From Acetobacterium sp965140355 (GTDB taxonomy: Bacteria > Bacillota > Clostridia > Eubacteriales > Eubacteriaceae), in assembly GCA_965140355.1 (NCBI GenBank), contig OZ223194.1, forward strand, positions 1,774,343 through 1,838,342: a stretch of DNA of 64,000 nucleotides, in the 5' to 3' direction. The notes beneath the pieces are model-generated. The model was given only the letters and a program-made list of their open reading frames with translations, did not search any database and was not told the origin of the DNA. Shown one piece after another: positions 9,155 through 17,020 of this stretch. A program made the position numbers and the translations under genes. Numbering within the stretch: position 1 is the stretch's first letter; each line of letters begins with the position of its first letter.

Positions 9155-9871
9155 TTAACGATCGGTGAAGGTAAAAGACCAAATTGCGAGAGTTAAGGTA
9201 ATCGCGAAAAAGAGTGTCAGGGCAAGCAGACTATAACCCCACGTTAAAGGGTTAACCATAAGACTGCTACGAAGTCCATTAAGAAACCATTGAAAAGGAT
9301 TTAGCGATCTGATGGCTAAAACAATGGCTGGGGCACCATCAAGGGAATAAAAGGCATCACTGCTCAATAATAACGGCATTGAAATAAGGTTGGTTATAAT
9401 ACTGGCCTGAGCCTCCGTTTTGCATAAACTGGAGATAAAAAAACTCAGAAAAAGATAACCCATCGCGCCAAGTAGACAAACGATCATTATCATGATCAGA
9501 CTTGGCCATGATAAACTGATTTGAAAAGCGATACTGCCAATTATCAGGACCACCAGCCCACAGCTTAAAGAAATGATGGTCCCGGCACCAGAAAGGCTGA
9601 TAATATAACGCACCAGCGGTAGGGGAGTAACCTTTAATAATTGATAAACACCACGTCTCCTTTGTGAAAACAACGTAAAAACAGTGGTGGTGAACGCATA
9701 AAATAAAATGCCCATGGCCATCATTCCCGTTGTTATACGGAGTGAATAGTGGGGATCATGGATCAGATAACCAAGAATTAACGTACCGGCAATCGGCATG
9801 AAGATTGACCAGAACAGCAAAAATGGTTCGCGTGATGCAGATTTTAATGAAAGGGTAAAGAGGGTATTCAT
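9155..9871 (-). CDS. ABC-2 type exporter permease
   Basis: This 238-residue membrane protein has about six hydrophobic helices arranged as in ABC-2 permeases (the drug, antibiotic and polysaccharide export type). It has the cytoplasmic segment FSQRRRGVYQLLKVTPLPLVRY after helix two and NPFQWFLNGLRS before the last helices. It lies 18 bp downstream of its ATPase gene on the same strand, so they form one exporter. GGAGAAAAAA precedes the ATG. The substrate is unknown; PadR control suggests a toxic compound or antibiotic. Confidence 0.88.
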   Translation of the reverse strand: MNTLFTLSLKSASREPFLLFWSIFMPIAGTLILGYLIHDPHYSLRITTGMMAMGILFYAFTTTVFTLFSQRRRGVYQLLKVTPLPLVRYIISLSGAGTIISLSCGLVVLIIGSIAFQISLSWPSLIMIMIVCLLGAMGYLFLSFFISSLCKTEAQASIITNLISMPLLLSSDAFYSLDGAPAIVLAIRSLNPFQWFLNGLRSSLMVNPLTWGYSLLALTLFFAITLTLAIWSFTFTDR

Positions 9872-9889
9872 TTTTTTCTCCTTAATTAT

Positions 9890-10591
9890 TTATTTTACCG
9901 TTTCGGTAAGTTTTAGATAAAGCAGCTCAAGGTTTTTTACCTGATGCTTTTTTATGAGATCTTCGGGTTTTCCGGCAGCGACAATTTGGCCATGATTCAT
10001 AAAGATAACACGATCGGCAATTTCTTCAACTTCGTCCATGTTGTGCGATGAGAAAAGCACGGTCCGTTGGTTTTCTGACATGTTAAGGATCATTTTTTTT
10101 ATTTCATGACTGGCTCTTGGATCAAGGCCCGCGGTGGGCTCATCCAAAATAATTAGTTCCGGTTCATGAACCGTTGTTACGCCGATAGCCAAACGCTTTT
10201 GCTGGCCGAGAGAAAGCTTAACGGCCGGAGTACGACCGGTATCGCTTAGGTGATAACAGGCTAGTTTATGATTAATTTCTTCGTCACTTAGCTTAACTTG
10301 ATACAATGCCCCAAACAGTTTAAGATTTTCTCTGGCCGAATATCCTTCGAAAAAGGGTGTTGTTTGGAGTTGGGCGCCAATGTGTTTTTTATAATCGTTT
10401 CGCCAGTATGAAACAGATCCCTTATCGGGTTGAATTATTCCTAAGAGCATGGCAATAGTTGTTGATTTACCGACACCATTTGGCCCAATCAAGGCCAGGA
10501 TTTCACCTTGCTTGATTTCCAGGTCAAGCCCATGAACCACTTGTTTATTTTGAAATTTTTTTTCTAAACCATTAGCGACAATTAAATTCAT
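9890..10591 (-). CDS. ABC exporter ATP-binding protein
   Basis: This ATPase of about 233 residues has Walker A IGPNGVGKSTT, a signature-like KLSLGQQKRLAIG in place of LSGGQ, Walker B LIILDEPTAGLDP and the H-loop LFSSHNMDE. I start at the ATG at 10591: the GGAGG of ATGGAGGTTATTATG is its ribosome binding site and overlaps an ATG twelve bases upstream. The replaced signature (LSLGQ) is seen in some ABC-2 exporter ATPases. It forms an operon with padR upstream and the permease downstream, with an operator copy in the padR-ATPase gap. Confidence 0.9.
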   Translation of the reverse strand: MNLIVANGLEKKFQNKQVVHGLDLEIKQGEILALIGPNGVGKSTTIAMLLGIIQPDKGSVSYWRNDYKKHIGAQLQTTPFFEGYSARENLKLFGALYQVKLSDEEINHKLACYHLSDTGRTPAVKLSLGQQKRLAIGVTTVHEPELIILDEPTAGLDPRASHEIKKMILNMSENQRTVLFSSHNMDEVEEIADRVIFMNHGQIVAAGKPEDLIKKHQVKNLELLYLKLTETVK

Positions 10592-10614
10592 AATAACCTC
10601 CATAATTTTCGTTG

Positions 10615-10634
10615 AATATTCAATGTTGAGTATT
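10615..10634. promoter_or_regulatory. second PadR-type operator, between padR and the ABC genes
   Basis: AATATTC-AATGTT-GAGTATT is a 7-6-7 inverted repeat with one mismatched pair. It shares its design and nearly its sequence with the site at 11224-11243 over the padR promoter. It sits 24 bp before the ATPase start. No strong promoter is visible here, so it may block elongation or cover a weak internal promoter. Confidence 0.6.
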
Positions 10635-10671
10635 AGGGCATTTTTTTCTCCCTCATTACAAGGGAGTTTTT

Positions 10672-11211
10672 TTAATCGTTAGCTTCTAGCAGGGCAATGG
10701 CATTTTTGATCAGGATGCGTTGTTGATTGACCAAGGCAAACATATTATCAAAAATCAATGTTGTCATTGGTGGAATAGTATGCTGCATTGCAATGTCTTT
10801 AAGACGAAGTCCGTTTTCCAGGGCCTGGTATTCTTTTTCCAGTGCTACTAACTGCTCATTCAGCGCTGTTAAGGCATCTTCGCGGGAGACTTTTTCAATA
10901 AATGATAGTCCCGAATAAAGCGAGGAAGGATATTGAACCGAAGCGATTGTTAGAGAATCCCTAACTAATTCGGCTAAATGGGTTTTACCCGTTGCGGTGA
11001 TTCGGTAGATCGCTTTTTGCCGATTGCCCGTTTGTTCAATACTGTCGATTGTGACAAGACCTTCTTGATCCATTTTTTTTAATGCATGATAGATCGAACC
11101 AATTAAAACACCACCCCAACGCTCCGCGTCAGATAGGCGTAACATTTGCTGGATATCATATCCAGACATGGGTTGGACATCAAGGAGCCCTAAAACAAGT
11201 ATTCGTGTCAA
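10672..11211 (-). CDS. PadR-family transcriptional repressor
   Basis: This 179-residue protein begins with the PadR winged helix (ILGLLDVQPMSGYDIQQML, GSIYHALKKMDQEGLV, RKAIYRITATGK), followed by a helical dimerisation region typical of the longer PadR subfamily. The start is TTG at 11211, set by GGAGG seven bases upstream. PadR proteins usually repress their own gene and an adjacent exporter until a drug-like ligand binds. Two near-identical inverted repeats, one on its promoter and one before the ABC genes, support that role. Confidence 0.88.
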   Translation of the reverse strand: MTRILVLGLLDVQPMSGYDIQQMLRLSDAERWGGVLIGSIYHALKKMDQEGLVTIDSIEQTGNRQKAIYRITATGKTHLAELVRDSLTIASVQYPSSLYSGLSFIEKVSREDALTALNEQLVALEKEYQALENGLRLKDIAMQHTIPPMTTLIFDNMFALVNQQRILIKNAIALLEAND

Positions 11212-11223
11212 TTTAATACCTCC

Positions 11224-11269
11224 AATACTCTACGTTGAGTATTCTACATTGATTGCGATGTTTTGTCAA
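11224..11269 (-). promoter_or_regulatory. padR promoter with overlapping operator
   Basis: On the minus strand TTGACA (11269-11264), a 17-bp spacer and TAGAAT (11246-11241) form a strong promoter. The perfect inverted repeat AATACTC-TACGTT-GAGTATT (11224-11243) overlaps the -10 and the start point and ends just before the GGAGG. Binding there would block transcription. Confidence 0.75.
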
Positions 11270-11312
11270 GACAAAAAATAATGATGATAAAACGGTCGTC
11301 TTTCAAACAACA

Positions 11313-11346
11313 GAAAAAACGCCACTGTTTTTAGGCAACAGTGGCG
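11313..11346 (-). terminator. terminator of the metY-metA operon
   Basis: CGCCACTGTT and AACAGTGGCG (11320-11329 with 11337-11346) form a 10-bp stem followed on the minus strand by TTTTTT. Confidence 0.88.
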
Positions 11347-11378
11347 CTGATGGAAAAATAAACTAGGGATTAACCGGA

Positions 11379-12299
11379 TTAAAAGGTATCATCCGATAAT
11401 TCAAACGGTGTTTCCTGATAAACGTAGTAATTCAGCCAGTTGCTAAACAAAAGATTGGCATGTCCACGCCAACGCACGATCGGAGGCTGGGTTGGGTCAT
11501 CATTCGGATAATAGTTCATCGGAACATTTATTGCTTTTCCCAGGGCAATATCGCGGTCGTATTCATTTTTTAATGTTTCCGGGTCATATTCACTATGACC
11601 GGTCACAAAAATTTGTCGTCCGTCTTGGGCCATAACAATATAAACGCCGGCATTATCAGATGAAGCCATGACTTTCAAATTAGGGTGGCAATCAATCAGT
11701 TCGCGATGAATTCCGGTATGCCGAGAGTGCGGGACATAAAAGGTATCATCAAAACCGCGAAAGAGTTTGATGTAGTCTTGTTCCAGATGATGTTCAAAAA
11801 CGCCAAAGGCTTTTTCCGGCAATAAATATTTGGGGATGCCATAATGGTGATAAAGTCCCGCTTGAGCGCCCCAACAGATATGAAGTGTCGAAAAGATATT
11901 TGTTTTACTCCAGTCCATGATCTTGGTAAGTTCGAGCCAATAATCAACATCTTCAAAGGCCAGGGTTTCAATCGGAGCACCGGTAATGATCAATCCGTCA
12001 AATCGTTGGTTGCGGACATCCTCAAAATACGAATAAAAAGAGCCCAAATGTTCGGAAGAGGTGTTTTTACTTTCGTGAGTTTTGGTTTGGAGCAGTGTCA
12101 CCTCAATTTGAAGCGGGGTATTTCCCAATAACCGCAGGAGTTGGGTTTCAGTTGAAATTTTGGTTGGCATCAGGTTGAGAATGGCAATTTTTAGCGGCCG
12201 AATGTCTTGATGCGAAGCCCGGCTGGCATCCATCACAAAGATATTTTCAGCAGTTAATATTTGACTGGCAGGTAGATCGTTAGGAATTTTAATCGGCAT
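11379..12299 (-). CDS. metA: homoserine O-acetyltransferase (MetA family)
   Basis: This 306-residue enzyme acylates L-homoserine, the first committed step of methionine synthesis. The nucleophile is Cys142 in LHICWGAQAGL; the catalytic HSEYDPE and the VPHSRHTG segment are present. Residue 111 is Glu (TGAPIET) where E. coli has Gly. In this family Glu111 favours acetyl-CoA and Gly111 succinyl-CoA, so I call it an acetyltransferase despite common 'succinyltransferase' labels. The downstream partner metY uses O-acetylhomoserine, which agrees. It lies 38 bp after metY, with GGAGG before its ATG. Confidence 0.92.
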   Translation of the reverse strand: MPIKIPNDLPASQILTAENIFVMDASRASHQDIRPLKIAILNLMPTKISTETQLLRLLGNTPLQIEVTLLQTKTHESKNTSSEHLGSFYSYFEDVRNQRFDGLIITGAPIETLAFEDVDYWLELTKIMDWSKTNIFSTLHICWGAQAGLYHHYGIPKYLLPEKAFGVFEHHLEQDYIKLFRGFDDTFYVPHSRHTGIHRELIDCHPNLKVMASSDNAGVYIVMAQDGRQIFVTGHSEYDPETLKNEYDRDIALGKAINVPMNYYPNDDPTQPPIVRWRGHANLLFSNWLNYYVYQETPFELSDDTF

Positions 12300-12337
12300 T
12301 TTGTTACCTCCGTGTGATATAGGTTATTTGACAATAT

Positions 12338-13621
12338 TTAGAGAGCCTGGGTAAAAGCCTGATCCAGATCAGCAAGAATATCGTCGATATGTTCAAGACC
12401 GATTGATAAACGGATCATATCTTCAGTGACCCCGGCAGCAAGGAGATCGTCGCCGGATAACTGCTGATGAGTGGTGGTGGCAGGATGAATTACCAGCGAT
12501 TTGGCATCAGCGACGTTGGCCAGATGGGTAAATAAAGTCAAGCTGTTGATAAATGTTCGGGCAGCAGCAATTCCGCCTTTTATACCAAAAGTGAAAATTG
12601 AACCCGGACCCTTTTTAAAGTATTCATCGGATAAGGTTTTATAGGGATTATCCGGGAGGGCCGGATAGTTTACCCAGGTAACTTGGGGGTGAGCGGTTAA
12701 AAAGGCAACAACCTTTTGGGTATTTTCCAAATGCCGATCCAGACGTAAGGATAAGGTTTCCAGACCTTGAAGCAGCAAGAAAGCGTTAAAGGGACTAAGG
12801 CAGGCACCGGTATCCCGCAGGAGTTGGACGCGTGCTTTGACGATAAAGGCGGCCGCGCCGATATCGGAAGCATAAGTAATGCCGTGGTAGCTGGCATCGG
12901 GGCTGGTGAACACCGGGAAACGACCACTGGCGGCCCAATCGAAGGTTCCGCCGTCAACAATGATACCACCGATGGTAGTGCCATGACCACCAATAAATTT
13001 AGTAGCCGAATAAACAACGATGTCAGCGCCGAAATCAAGGGGTTTGAATAAATAAGGGGTCGCAAAGGTATTGTCGACAATTAGGGGAAGACCATGATCA
13101 TGGGCAATTTTAGCAACGGCTTTAACATCAACGATATTAATCGCCGGGTTACCGAGGGATTCGATATAAATGGCTTTGGTATGCTCATTGATAGCGGCTT
13201 TGAAAGTTTCAGGGTGATCTGGGTTAACAAAGGTTGTTTTGATTCCCAGGCGTGGCAGGGTTGCACTTAAAAGATTATACGTTCCACCATAAAGCGTGGA
13301 AGCGGCAACGAGTTCATCACCGCTACCGGCAATATTTAAAATAGCTGCGGTGATAGCAGCAGAACCCGAAGCAAAGGCCAAGGCACCGACACCGCCTTCT
13401 AATAGAGCCATTCGTTCTTCTAAAACGTTAGTAGTCGGGTTCATGATCCGGGTATAGATATTTCCGGGCTCTTGTAGACCAAAAAGCCGTTCGGCATGTT
13501 CACTGCTATCAAAGGAATAAGAGGTCGTTTGATAAATGGGAACTGCAACGGAATGGGTGGTGGGGTCGGGATTTTGCCCGCCATGAAGTTGAAGGGTTTC
13601 AAATTTTCGCGTATTTTGCAT
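12338..13621 (-). CDS. metY: O-acetylhomoserine sulfhydrylase (PLP-dependent)
   Basis: This 427-residue Cys/Met-metabolism PLP enzyme makes homocysteine directly from O-acetylhomoserine and sulfide. The PLP lysine lies in VVYSATKFIGGHGTTIGG. The N-terminus KFETLQLHGGQNPDPTTHSVAVPIYQT and the length of about 430 are typical of MetY rather than the shorter MetB/MetC. It is first in a two-gene operon with metA. AAGGAG precedes the ATG. The leader is only about 57 nt, too short for a SAM riboswitch. A CymR-like sequence at the start point may provide sulfur control. Confidence 0.93.
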   Translation of the reverse strand: MQNTRKFETLQLHGGQNPDPTTHSVAVPIYQTTSYSFDSSEHAERLFGLQEPGNIYTRIMNPTTNVLEERMALLEGGVGALAFASGSAAITAAILNIAGSGDELVAASTLYGGTYNLLSATLPRLGIKTTFVNPDHPETFKAAINEHTKAIYIESLGNPAINIVDVKAVAKIAHDHGLPLIVDNTFATPYLFKPLDFGADIVVYSATKFIGGHGTTIGGIIVDGGTFDWAASGRFPVFTSPDASYHGITYASDIGAAAFIVKARVQLLRDTGACLSPFNAFLLLQGLETLSLRLDRHLENTQKVVAFLTAHPQVTWVNYPALPDNPYKTLSDEYFKKGPGSIFTFGIKGGIAAARTFINSLTLFTHLANVADAKSLVIHPATTTHQQLSGDDLLAAGVTEDMIRLSIGLEHIDDILADLDQAFTQAL

Positions 13622-13659
13622 AATCGTAGCTCCTTAGCGTATTTAATTTTTAATTACAT

Positions 13660-13713
13660 ATAAAACCAGTAGGAATTATAAGCAATATAACACGAAAGAA
13701 TAGCGATTGTCAA
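13660..13713 (-). promoter_or_regulatory. metY-metA promoter with possible CymR-like box
   Basis: On the minus strand TTGACA (13713-13708), 17 bp, then TTATAT (13690-13685). Around the start point the plus strand reads ACCAGTAGGAATTATA, resembling the TAGGAATTAT half of CymR boxes described in other Firmicutes. The promoter is well supported; the regulator is only suggested. Confidence 0.65.
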
Positions 13714-13751
13714 TACTTGAAAGGGAAGAACAAAAAAATAAAACTATTTGT

Positions 13752-13780
13752 TTGACATTGGTAAATATTAAGTCTATAAT
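13752..13780 (+). promoter_or_regulatory. consensus promoter of the aroF attenuator operon
   Basis: TTGACA (13752-13757), exactly 17 bp, TATAAT (13775-13780): a perfect sigma-A consensus, expected to start near 13787. It drives the leader peptide, the attenuator and aroF-tyrA. Confidence 0.9.
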
Positions 13781-13860
13781 AAACAAAAATACATATGGCC
13801 GTTTGGCAAGTTTACAAAAAACTTGTTTGGCAGTCGGTTATGTGTCCTGGAAGGAATATC

Positions 13861-13983
13861 ATGGAAGATTTAAGAAGAAACTTAAACGAATATTATTACG
13901 TTAACACCCAAAGTTATTGGTTTTTTAGCTTTGGTTATTTTGCGTATGATAAATTAAGTTCCTTTGAGAATCCCAACCCATGA
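13861..13983 (+). CDS. aromatic-rich leader peptide (attenuator) before aroF
   Basis: This 40-codon ORF starts with ATG behind GGAAGGA and ends with TGA at 13981. Twelve of 40 residues are aromatic, eleven of them packed into residues 11-29 (EYYYVNTQSYWFFSFGYF plus Tyr29). It contains six Tyr, five Phe and one Trp. It lies between a consensus promoter and a strong terminator, directly ahead of DAHP synthase and prephenate dehydrogenase. This is the layout of a translation-coupled transcription attenuator: stalling on scarce aminoacyl-tRNA(Tyr/Phe) should prevent terminator formation. The competing antiterminator pairing is not worked out. A longer start at 13840 is possible but lacks the ribosome binding site. 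Confidence 0.8.
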   Translation: MEDLRRNLNEYYYVNTQSYWFFSFGYFAYDKLSSFENPNP

Positions 13984-14027
13984 GAAATTTTTAGCGATAC
14001 ACGTGTATTGAATAAAAGTTGATTTTT

Positions 14028-14059
14028 AGGAGGCTTCTTAGGAAGCCTCCTTTTTTTTT
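14028..14059 (+). terminator. attenuator terminator before aroF
   Basis: AGGAGGCTTC and GAAGCCTCCT form a perfect 10-bp stem with a TTAG loop, followed by about nine T residues. It lies 45 nt after the leader-peptide stop and 145 nt before aroF. Confidence 0.92.
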
Positions 14060-14203
14060 CGCAAAGTCGGTCGCTAATCGATAAGCTAGCAGTATTGGCA
14101 ACTACTTGTGAATCATGAGAAACGTCAAACGTTTTATGGTCTTTGGTGCATCGAAGATAAAAAATAATCAGCAGTTGAAAATTAAAAATAACGGAGGAAA
14201 GAA

Positions 14204-15214
14204 ATGATTGTAGTAATTAAACCCAACTCAAATGAAGAAGATATTCAGAGGTTAATCAAGATGATCGAAACACAGGGATTAAATATTCATTATTCAAAAG
14301 GGGTTGATCATACCATTCTTGGCATCGTTGGCGATACTACCCTGGCAGATGTAGCAAAAATTCGTTCAAACCGAATTGTTGAAAATGTCCTGCGGGTGCA
14401 GGAACCATATAAAAAAGCAAACCGTTTGTTTCATCCTGATGATTCGGTTATTGATATTGCGGGCAGAAAAGTCGGCGAAGGAACAATTACAGTGATTGCC
14501 GGACCTTGTTCGGTTGAAAGTGAAGATCAGGTCGTTTCGATCGCTAAAAGCATTAAAGAATCTGGGGGGACTTTTCTTCGTGGCGGAGCCTTCAAACCGC
14601 GCAGTTCCCCTTACGCGTTCCAGGGACTCGGTTATGAAGGATTGGATCTTTTAAGAATTGCCAGAAAAGAAACCGGACTCCCGATCGTCAGCGAACTCAT
14701 GTCGCTGGAACAACTGGAGGCTTTTGAGGACGTGGACATCATCCAAGTTGGGGCCAGAAACATGCAAAACTTTAATCTCTTGAAAGAATTAGGCAAGATT
14801 GACAAACCGGTTTTATTAAAGCGGGGGATGTCGTCAACCATGCAGGAGTTCCTGATGTCAGCGGAATACATCATGAAAGAAGGCAATGATAAGGTTATTT
14901 TATGCGAACGTGGGATTCGCACCTTTGAAACGGCAACCCGAAATACGTTAGATATTAGTTGTGTCCCGGTTCTTAAACAGAAAAGTCATTTGCCGATTAT
15001 TATTGATCCCAGCCACGCTACCGGTTTATCATGGACGGTTGAAGCACTAACCAAAGCGGCGATTGCGGCCGGAGCTGATGGTGTAATGATTGAAGTTCAT
15101 AATAATCCCGAAGAAGCCCTTTGTGATGGCGAACAATCGATTACTCCGGAACAATTCCATAAAATTATGATCACCGTTAAAAAATATGCGGAATTTGAGA
15201 ACAAGGTGATGTAA
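14204..15214 (+). CDS. aroF: 3-deoxy-7-phosphoheptulonate (DAHP) synthase
   Basis: This 336-residue enzyme condenses phosphoenolpyruvate and erythrose 4-phosphate, the first step of the shikimate pathway. It is of the type I-beta (KDO8PS-like) form: a ferredoxin-like N-terminal regulatory domain (about residues 1-70), then the barrel with AGPCSVES, RGGAFKPRSSPYAFQG, KRGMSSTMQEFLMSAEYI, CERGIRTFE and IIDPSHATG. The N-terminal domain usually mediates feedback inhibition. GGAGG precedes the ATG. It is the first enzyme gene of the attenuated operon and overlaps tyrA by one base. Confidence 0.95.
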   Translation: MIVVIKPNSNEEDIQRLIKMIETQGLNIHYSKGVDHTILGIVGDTTLADVAKIRSNRIVENVLRVQEPYKKANRLFHPDDSVIDIAGRKVGEGTITVIAGPCSVESEDQVVSIAKSIKESGGTFLRGGAFKPRSSPYAFQGLGYEGLDLLRIARKETGLPIVSELMSLEQLEAFEDVDIIQVGARNMQNFNLLKELGKIDKPVLLKRGMSSTMQEFLMSAEYIMKEGNDKVILCERGIRTFETATRNTLDISCVPVLKQKSHLPIIIDPSHATGLSWTVEALTKAAIAAGADGVMIEVHNNPEEALCDGEQSITPEQFHKIMITVKKYAEFENKVM

Positions 15215-16107
15215 TGAAAACAAGAGCAGATTCCATCGTTGGTTTTATTGGCCTGGGTCTGATGGGCGGGGCATTGGCCATGGGACTCAGGAAACAGGGA
15301 CCGAAACAAATTTGGGGTTATGATCTTAATCCGGAGGTAATTAAAAAAGCACTGGCTCAAGGTGTCATTGATGCTGGAGCCAGTGATTCTAAGGGGCTTC
15401 AGGAAATGTTGCCGTTATGTGATTTGGTCTTTATCTGTCTGACCCCGATGGATACACTGGCTTTTTTAGCCCTTTATATGGAAGACTTCAAATCAGGGGC
15501 AGTGGTCACTGATATTATCGGGGTTAAAGAAATTGTGTTTAAAAGTTTGGGAAATTTATTAAGAAAAGATATCGATTATGTTCCTGGCCATCCTATGGCA
15601 GGCAGTGAAAAAGAAGGTTTTGGGGGTGCCGATGATACCATTTTTAAAAATCGAAATTACATCTTAACGCCCTTACCCACTAATCGGCCGGAAACGATCC
15701 AACTAATCCGGGAGATCATCACCGACTTGGGTTTTAACCATATTGTTGAAACCACCACCGAAATTCATGACGAAAAAATAGCGTTTACCTCTCAGCTTTG
15801 CCATGTCATCGCCGCGGCTCTGGTCGATTGTGAAGATGATCTTTCGATTACCGATTTTGAGGGCGGAAGTTTTGGTGATTTGACTCGAATAGCGATGATT
15901 AACGGGCCGATGTGGACAGAACTTTTTATGTGCAACCGAGAAAATTTGATCAATCAAATTGAAAAATTTGAAGCCAGTCTGGAAGCCATGAAAGCAATGA
16001 TCCAGTTTAATGAAAAAGAAGAATTAATTGACCGACTTAAATCAGTCAGAGAAAAAAGAATTGCGATGGGGGAAATTCGGCAGGCAAAAAACGCTAAAAG
16101 TCTGTGA
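15214..16107 (+). CDS. tyrA: prephenate dehydrogenase
   Basis: This 297-residue NAD-dependent enzyme oxidatively decarboxylates prephenate to 4-hydroxyphenylpyruvate for tyrosine synthesis. The Rossmann glycine motif is VGFIGLGLMGGALAMGL, and HPMAGSEKEGFGGAD is the substrate-binding signature with the catalytic His. No ACT or chorismate mutase domain is present. Its ATG overlaps the aroF stop (TAATG), with AAGGTGATG as ribosome binding site, so translation is coupled. Its presence makes tyrosine the logical main signal of the upstream attenuator. Confidence 0.94.
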   Translation: MKTRADSIVGFIGLGLMGGALAMGLRKQGPKQIWGYDLNPEVIKKALAQGVIDAGASDSKGLQEMLPLCDLVFICLTPMDTLAFLALYMEDFKSGAVVTDIIGVKEIVFKSLGNLLRKDIDYVPGHPMAGSEKEGFGGADDTIFKNRNYILTPLPTNRPETIQLIREIITDLGFNHIVETTTEIHDEKIAFTSQLCHVIAAALVDCEDDLSITDFEGGSFGDLTRIAMINGPMWTELFMCNRENLINQIEKFEASLEAMKAMIQFNEKEELIDRLKSVREKRIAMGEIRQAKNAKSL

Positions 16108-16281
16108 ATTTGCTTAAGAGAAATGCCGTGAAAACAGTTACATCAGGCTGAAAATGATTACGCTATTGACTTAATTTTCTAGTGGAGTATACTTTTGTTA
16201 AGGAATCATCTTAAAGTAAAAGTTCTAATGGGAACAAATTGATGACGGTAAAAGTCGAAAAATAATTGGAGCAAAAATATT

Positions 16282-16908
16282 ATGAAGTTATGTCATCTGC
16301 CACCAGTTGGTATGAGAAACATAAAAACTGCGTTGGCTGTATTTATTTGCATTGGCGTGTTTGCGATAATGGGTCCGGAGTTCAATCCGTTATTTGCTGC
16401 AATAGCAGCGCTCATTACAATGGGACCAAGCATAGAGGATTCAGTTGAAAGTGGATGGAATCGTATTTTGGGCACCATTTATGGTGGAATCGGTGGAATG
16501 CTGGGTATTTTTATTGCAAACCTGATTTCGTTTCAATATACATATATTGCAATTATACCGATTGGGTTAATGGTGATTATTTACTTTTGCAATAATTTTA
16601 AGAAAACGGGCGCAATTTCAATCGCTTGTGTCGTTTTCATTAGTATTATGACAACTTACCCGCTTGAGATGGGTAGTTACATGTTGGCGATATTAAGATT
16701 GTTGGAAACATCATTTGGTATTATTGTGGCTTTTTTAATTAATCGTTTTATTAAAGTACCAAAATGTGATGAAAAAACAGCGGATAGATTAGTAACAGAA
16801 GAAGTAACAGAAGAAAATGAAGAATTGGCGATAACGGATGAAAATTCAAGTCGTGAACATAAAAAGTTAAAAGTAGTAAGCATCTTATATATGATTTTCA
16901 AACCATAG
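16282..16908 (+). CDS. aromatic acid exporter family membrane protein
   Basis: This 208-residue protein opens with MRNIKTALAVFICIGVF and continues GPEFNPLFAAIAALITMGPSIEDSVESGWNRILGTIYGG, matching the N-terminal membrane domain of the ArAE_1/FUSC-like family (about six helices). The soluble tail is short (about 50 residues, Glu-rich), so this is a minimal version. Efflux of aromatic acids is the family label, and the aroF-tyrA neighbourhood fits, but function is unproven. It starts 174 bp after tyrA with a weak GGAG and probably has its own promoter. Confidence 0.75.
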   Translation: MKLCHLPPVGMRNIKTALAVFICIGVFAIMGPEFNPLFAAIAALITMGPSIEDSVESGWNRILGTIYGGIGGMLGIFIANLISFQYTYIAIIPIGLMVIIYFCNNFKKTGAISIACVVFISIMTTYPLEMGSYMLAILRLLETSFGIIVAFLINRFIKVPKCDEKTADRLVTEEVTEENEELAITDENSSREHKKLKVVSILYMIFKP

Positions 16909-16982
16909 ATTTTATGTTTTTTCTAGATTTTTGTGACGTCTGGAAGGACTAAAATATATAATTACCCCTCCCCTTAAAAAAG

Positions 16983-17012
16983 AGACCACTCGAATACCAG
17001 GTGGTCTTTTTT
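16983..17012. terminator. bidirectional terminator, exporter gene / cblS
   Basis: AGACCAC and GTGGTCT (16983-16989 with 17001-17007) are flanked by a T-run on the plus strand and by CTCTTTTTT on the minus strand. The genes converge here. Confidence 0.82.
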
Positions 17013-17020
17013 TTGCGTTC

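Noticed and set aside
10646..10673. CTCCCT-N7-AGGGAG hairpin with T-run after padR as operon terminator
   Set aside because: The T-run follows the stem only on the plus strand; on the minus strand, where padR and the ABC genes are transcribed, it is followed by A residues, so it should not terminate padR.
13622..13680. SAM riboswitch (S-box) upstream of metY
   Set aside because: The predicted leader is only about 57 nt and shows none of the S-box conserved blocks.
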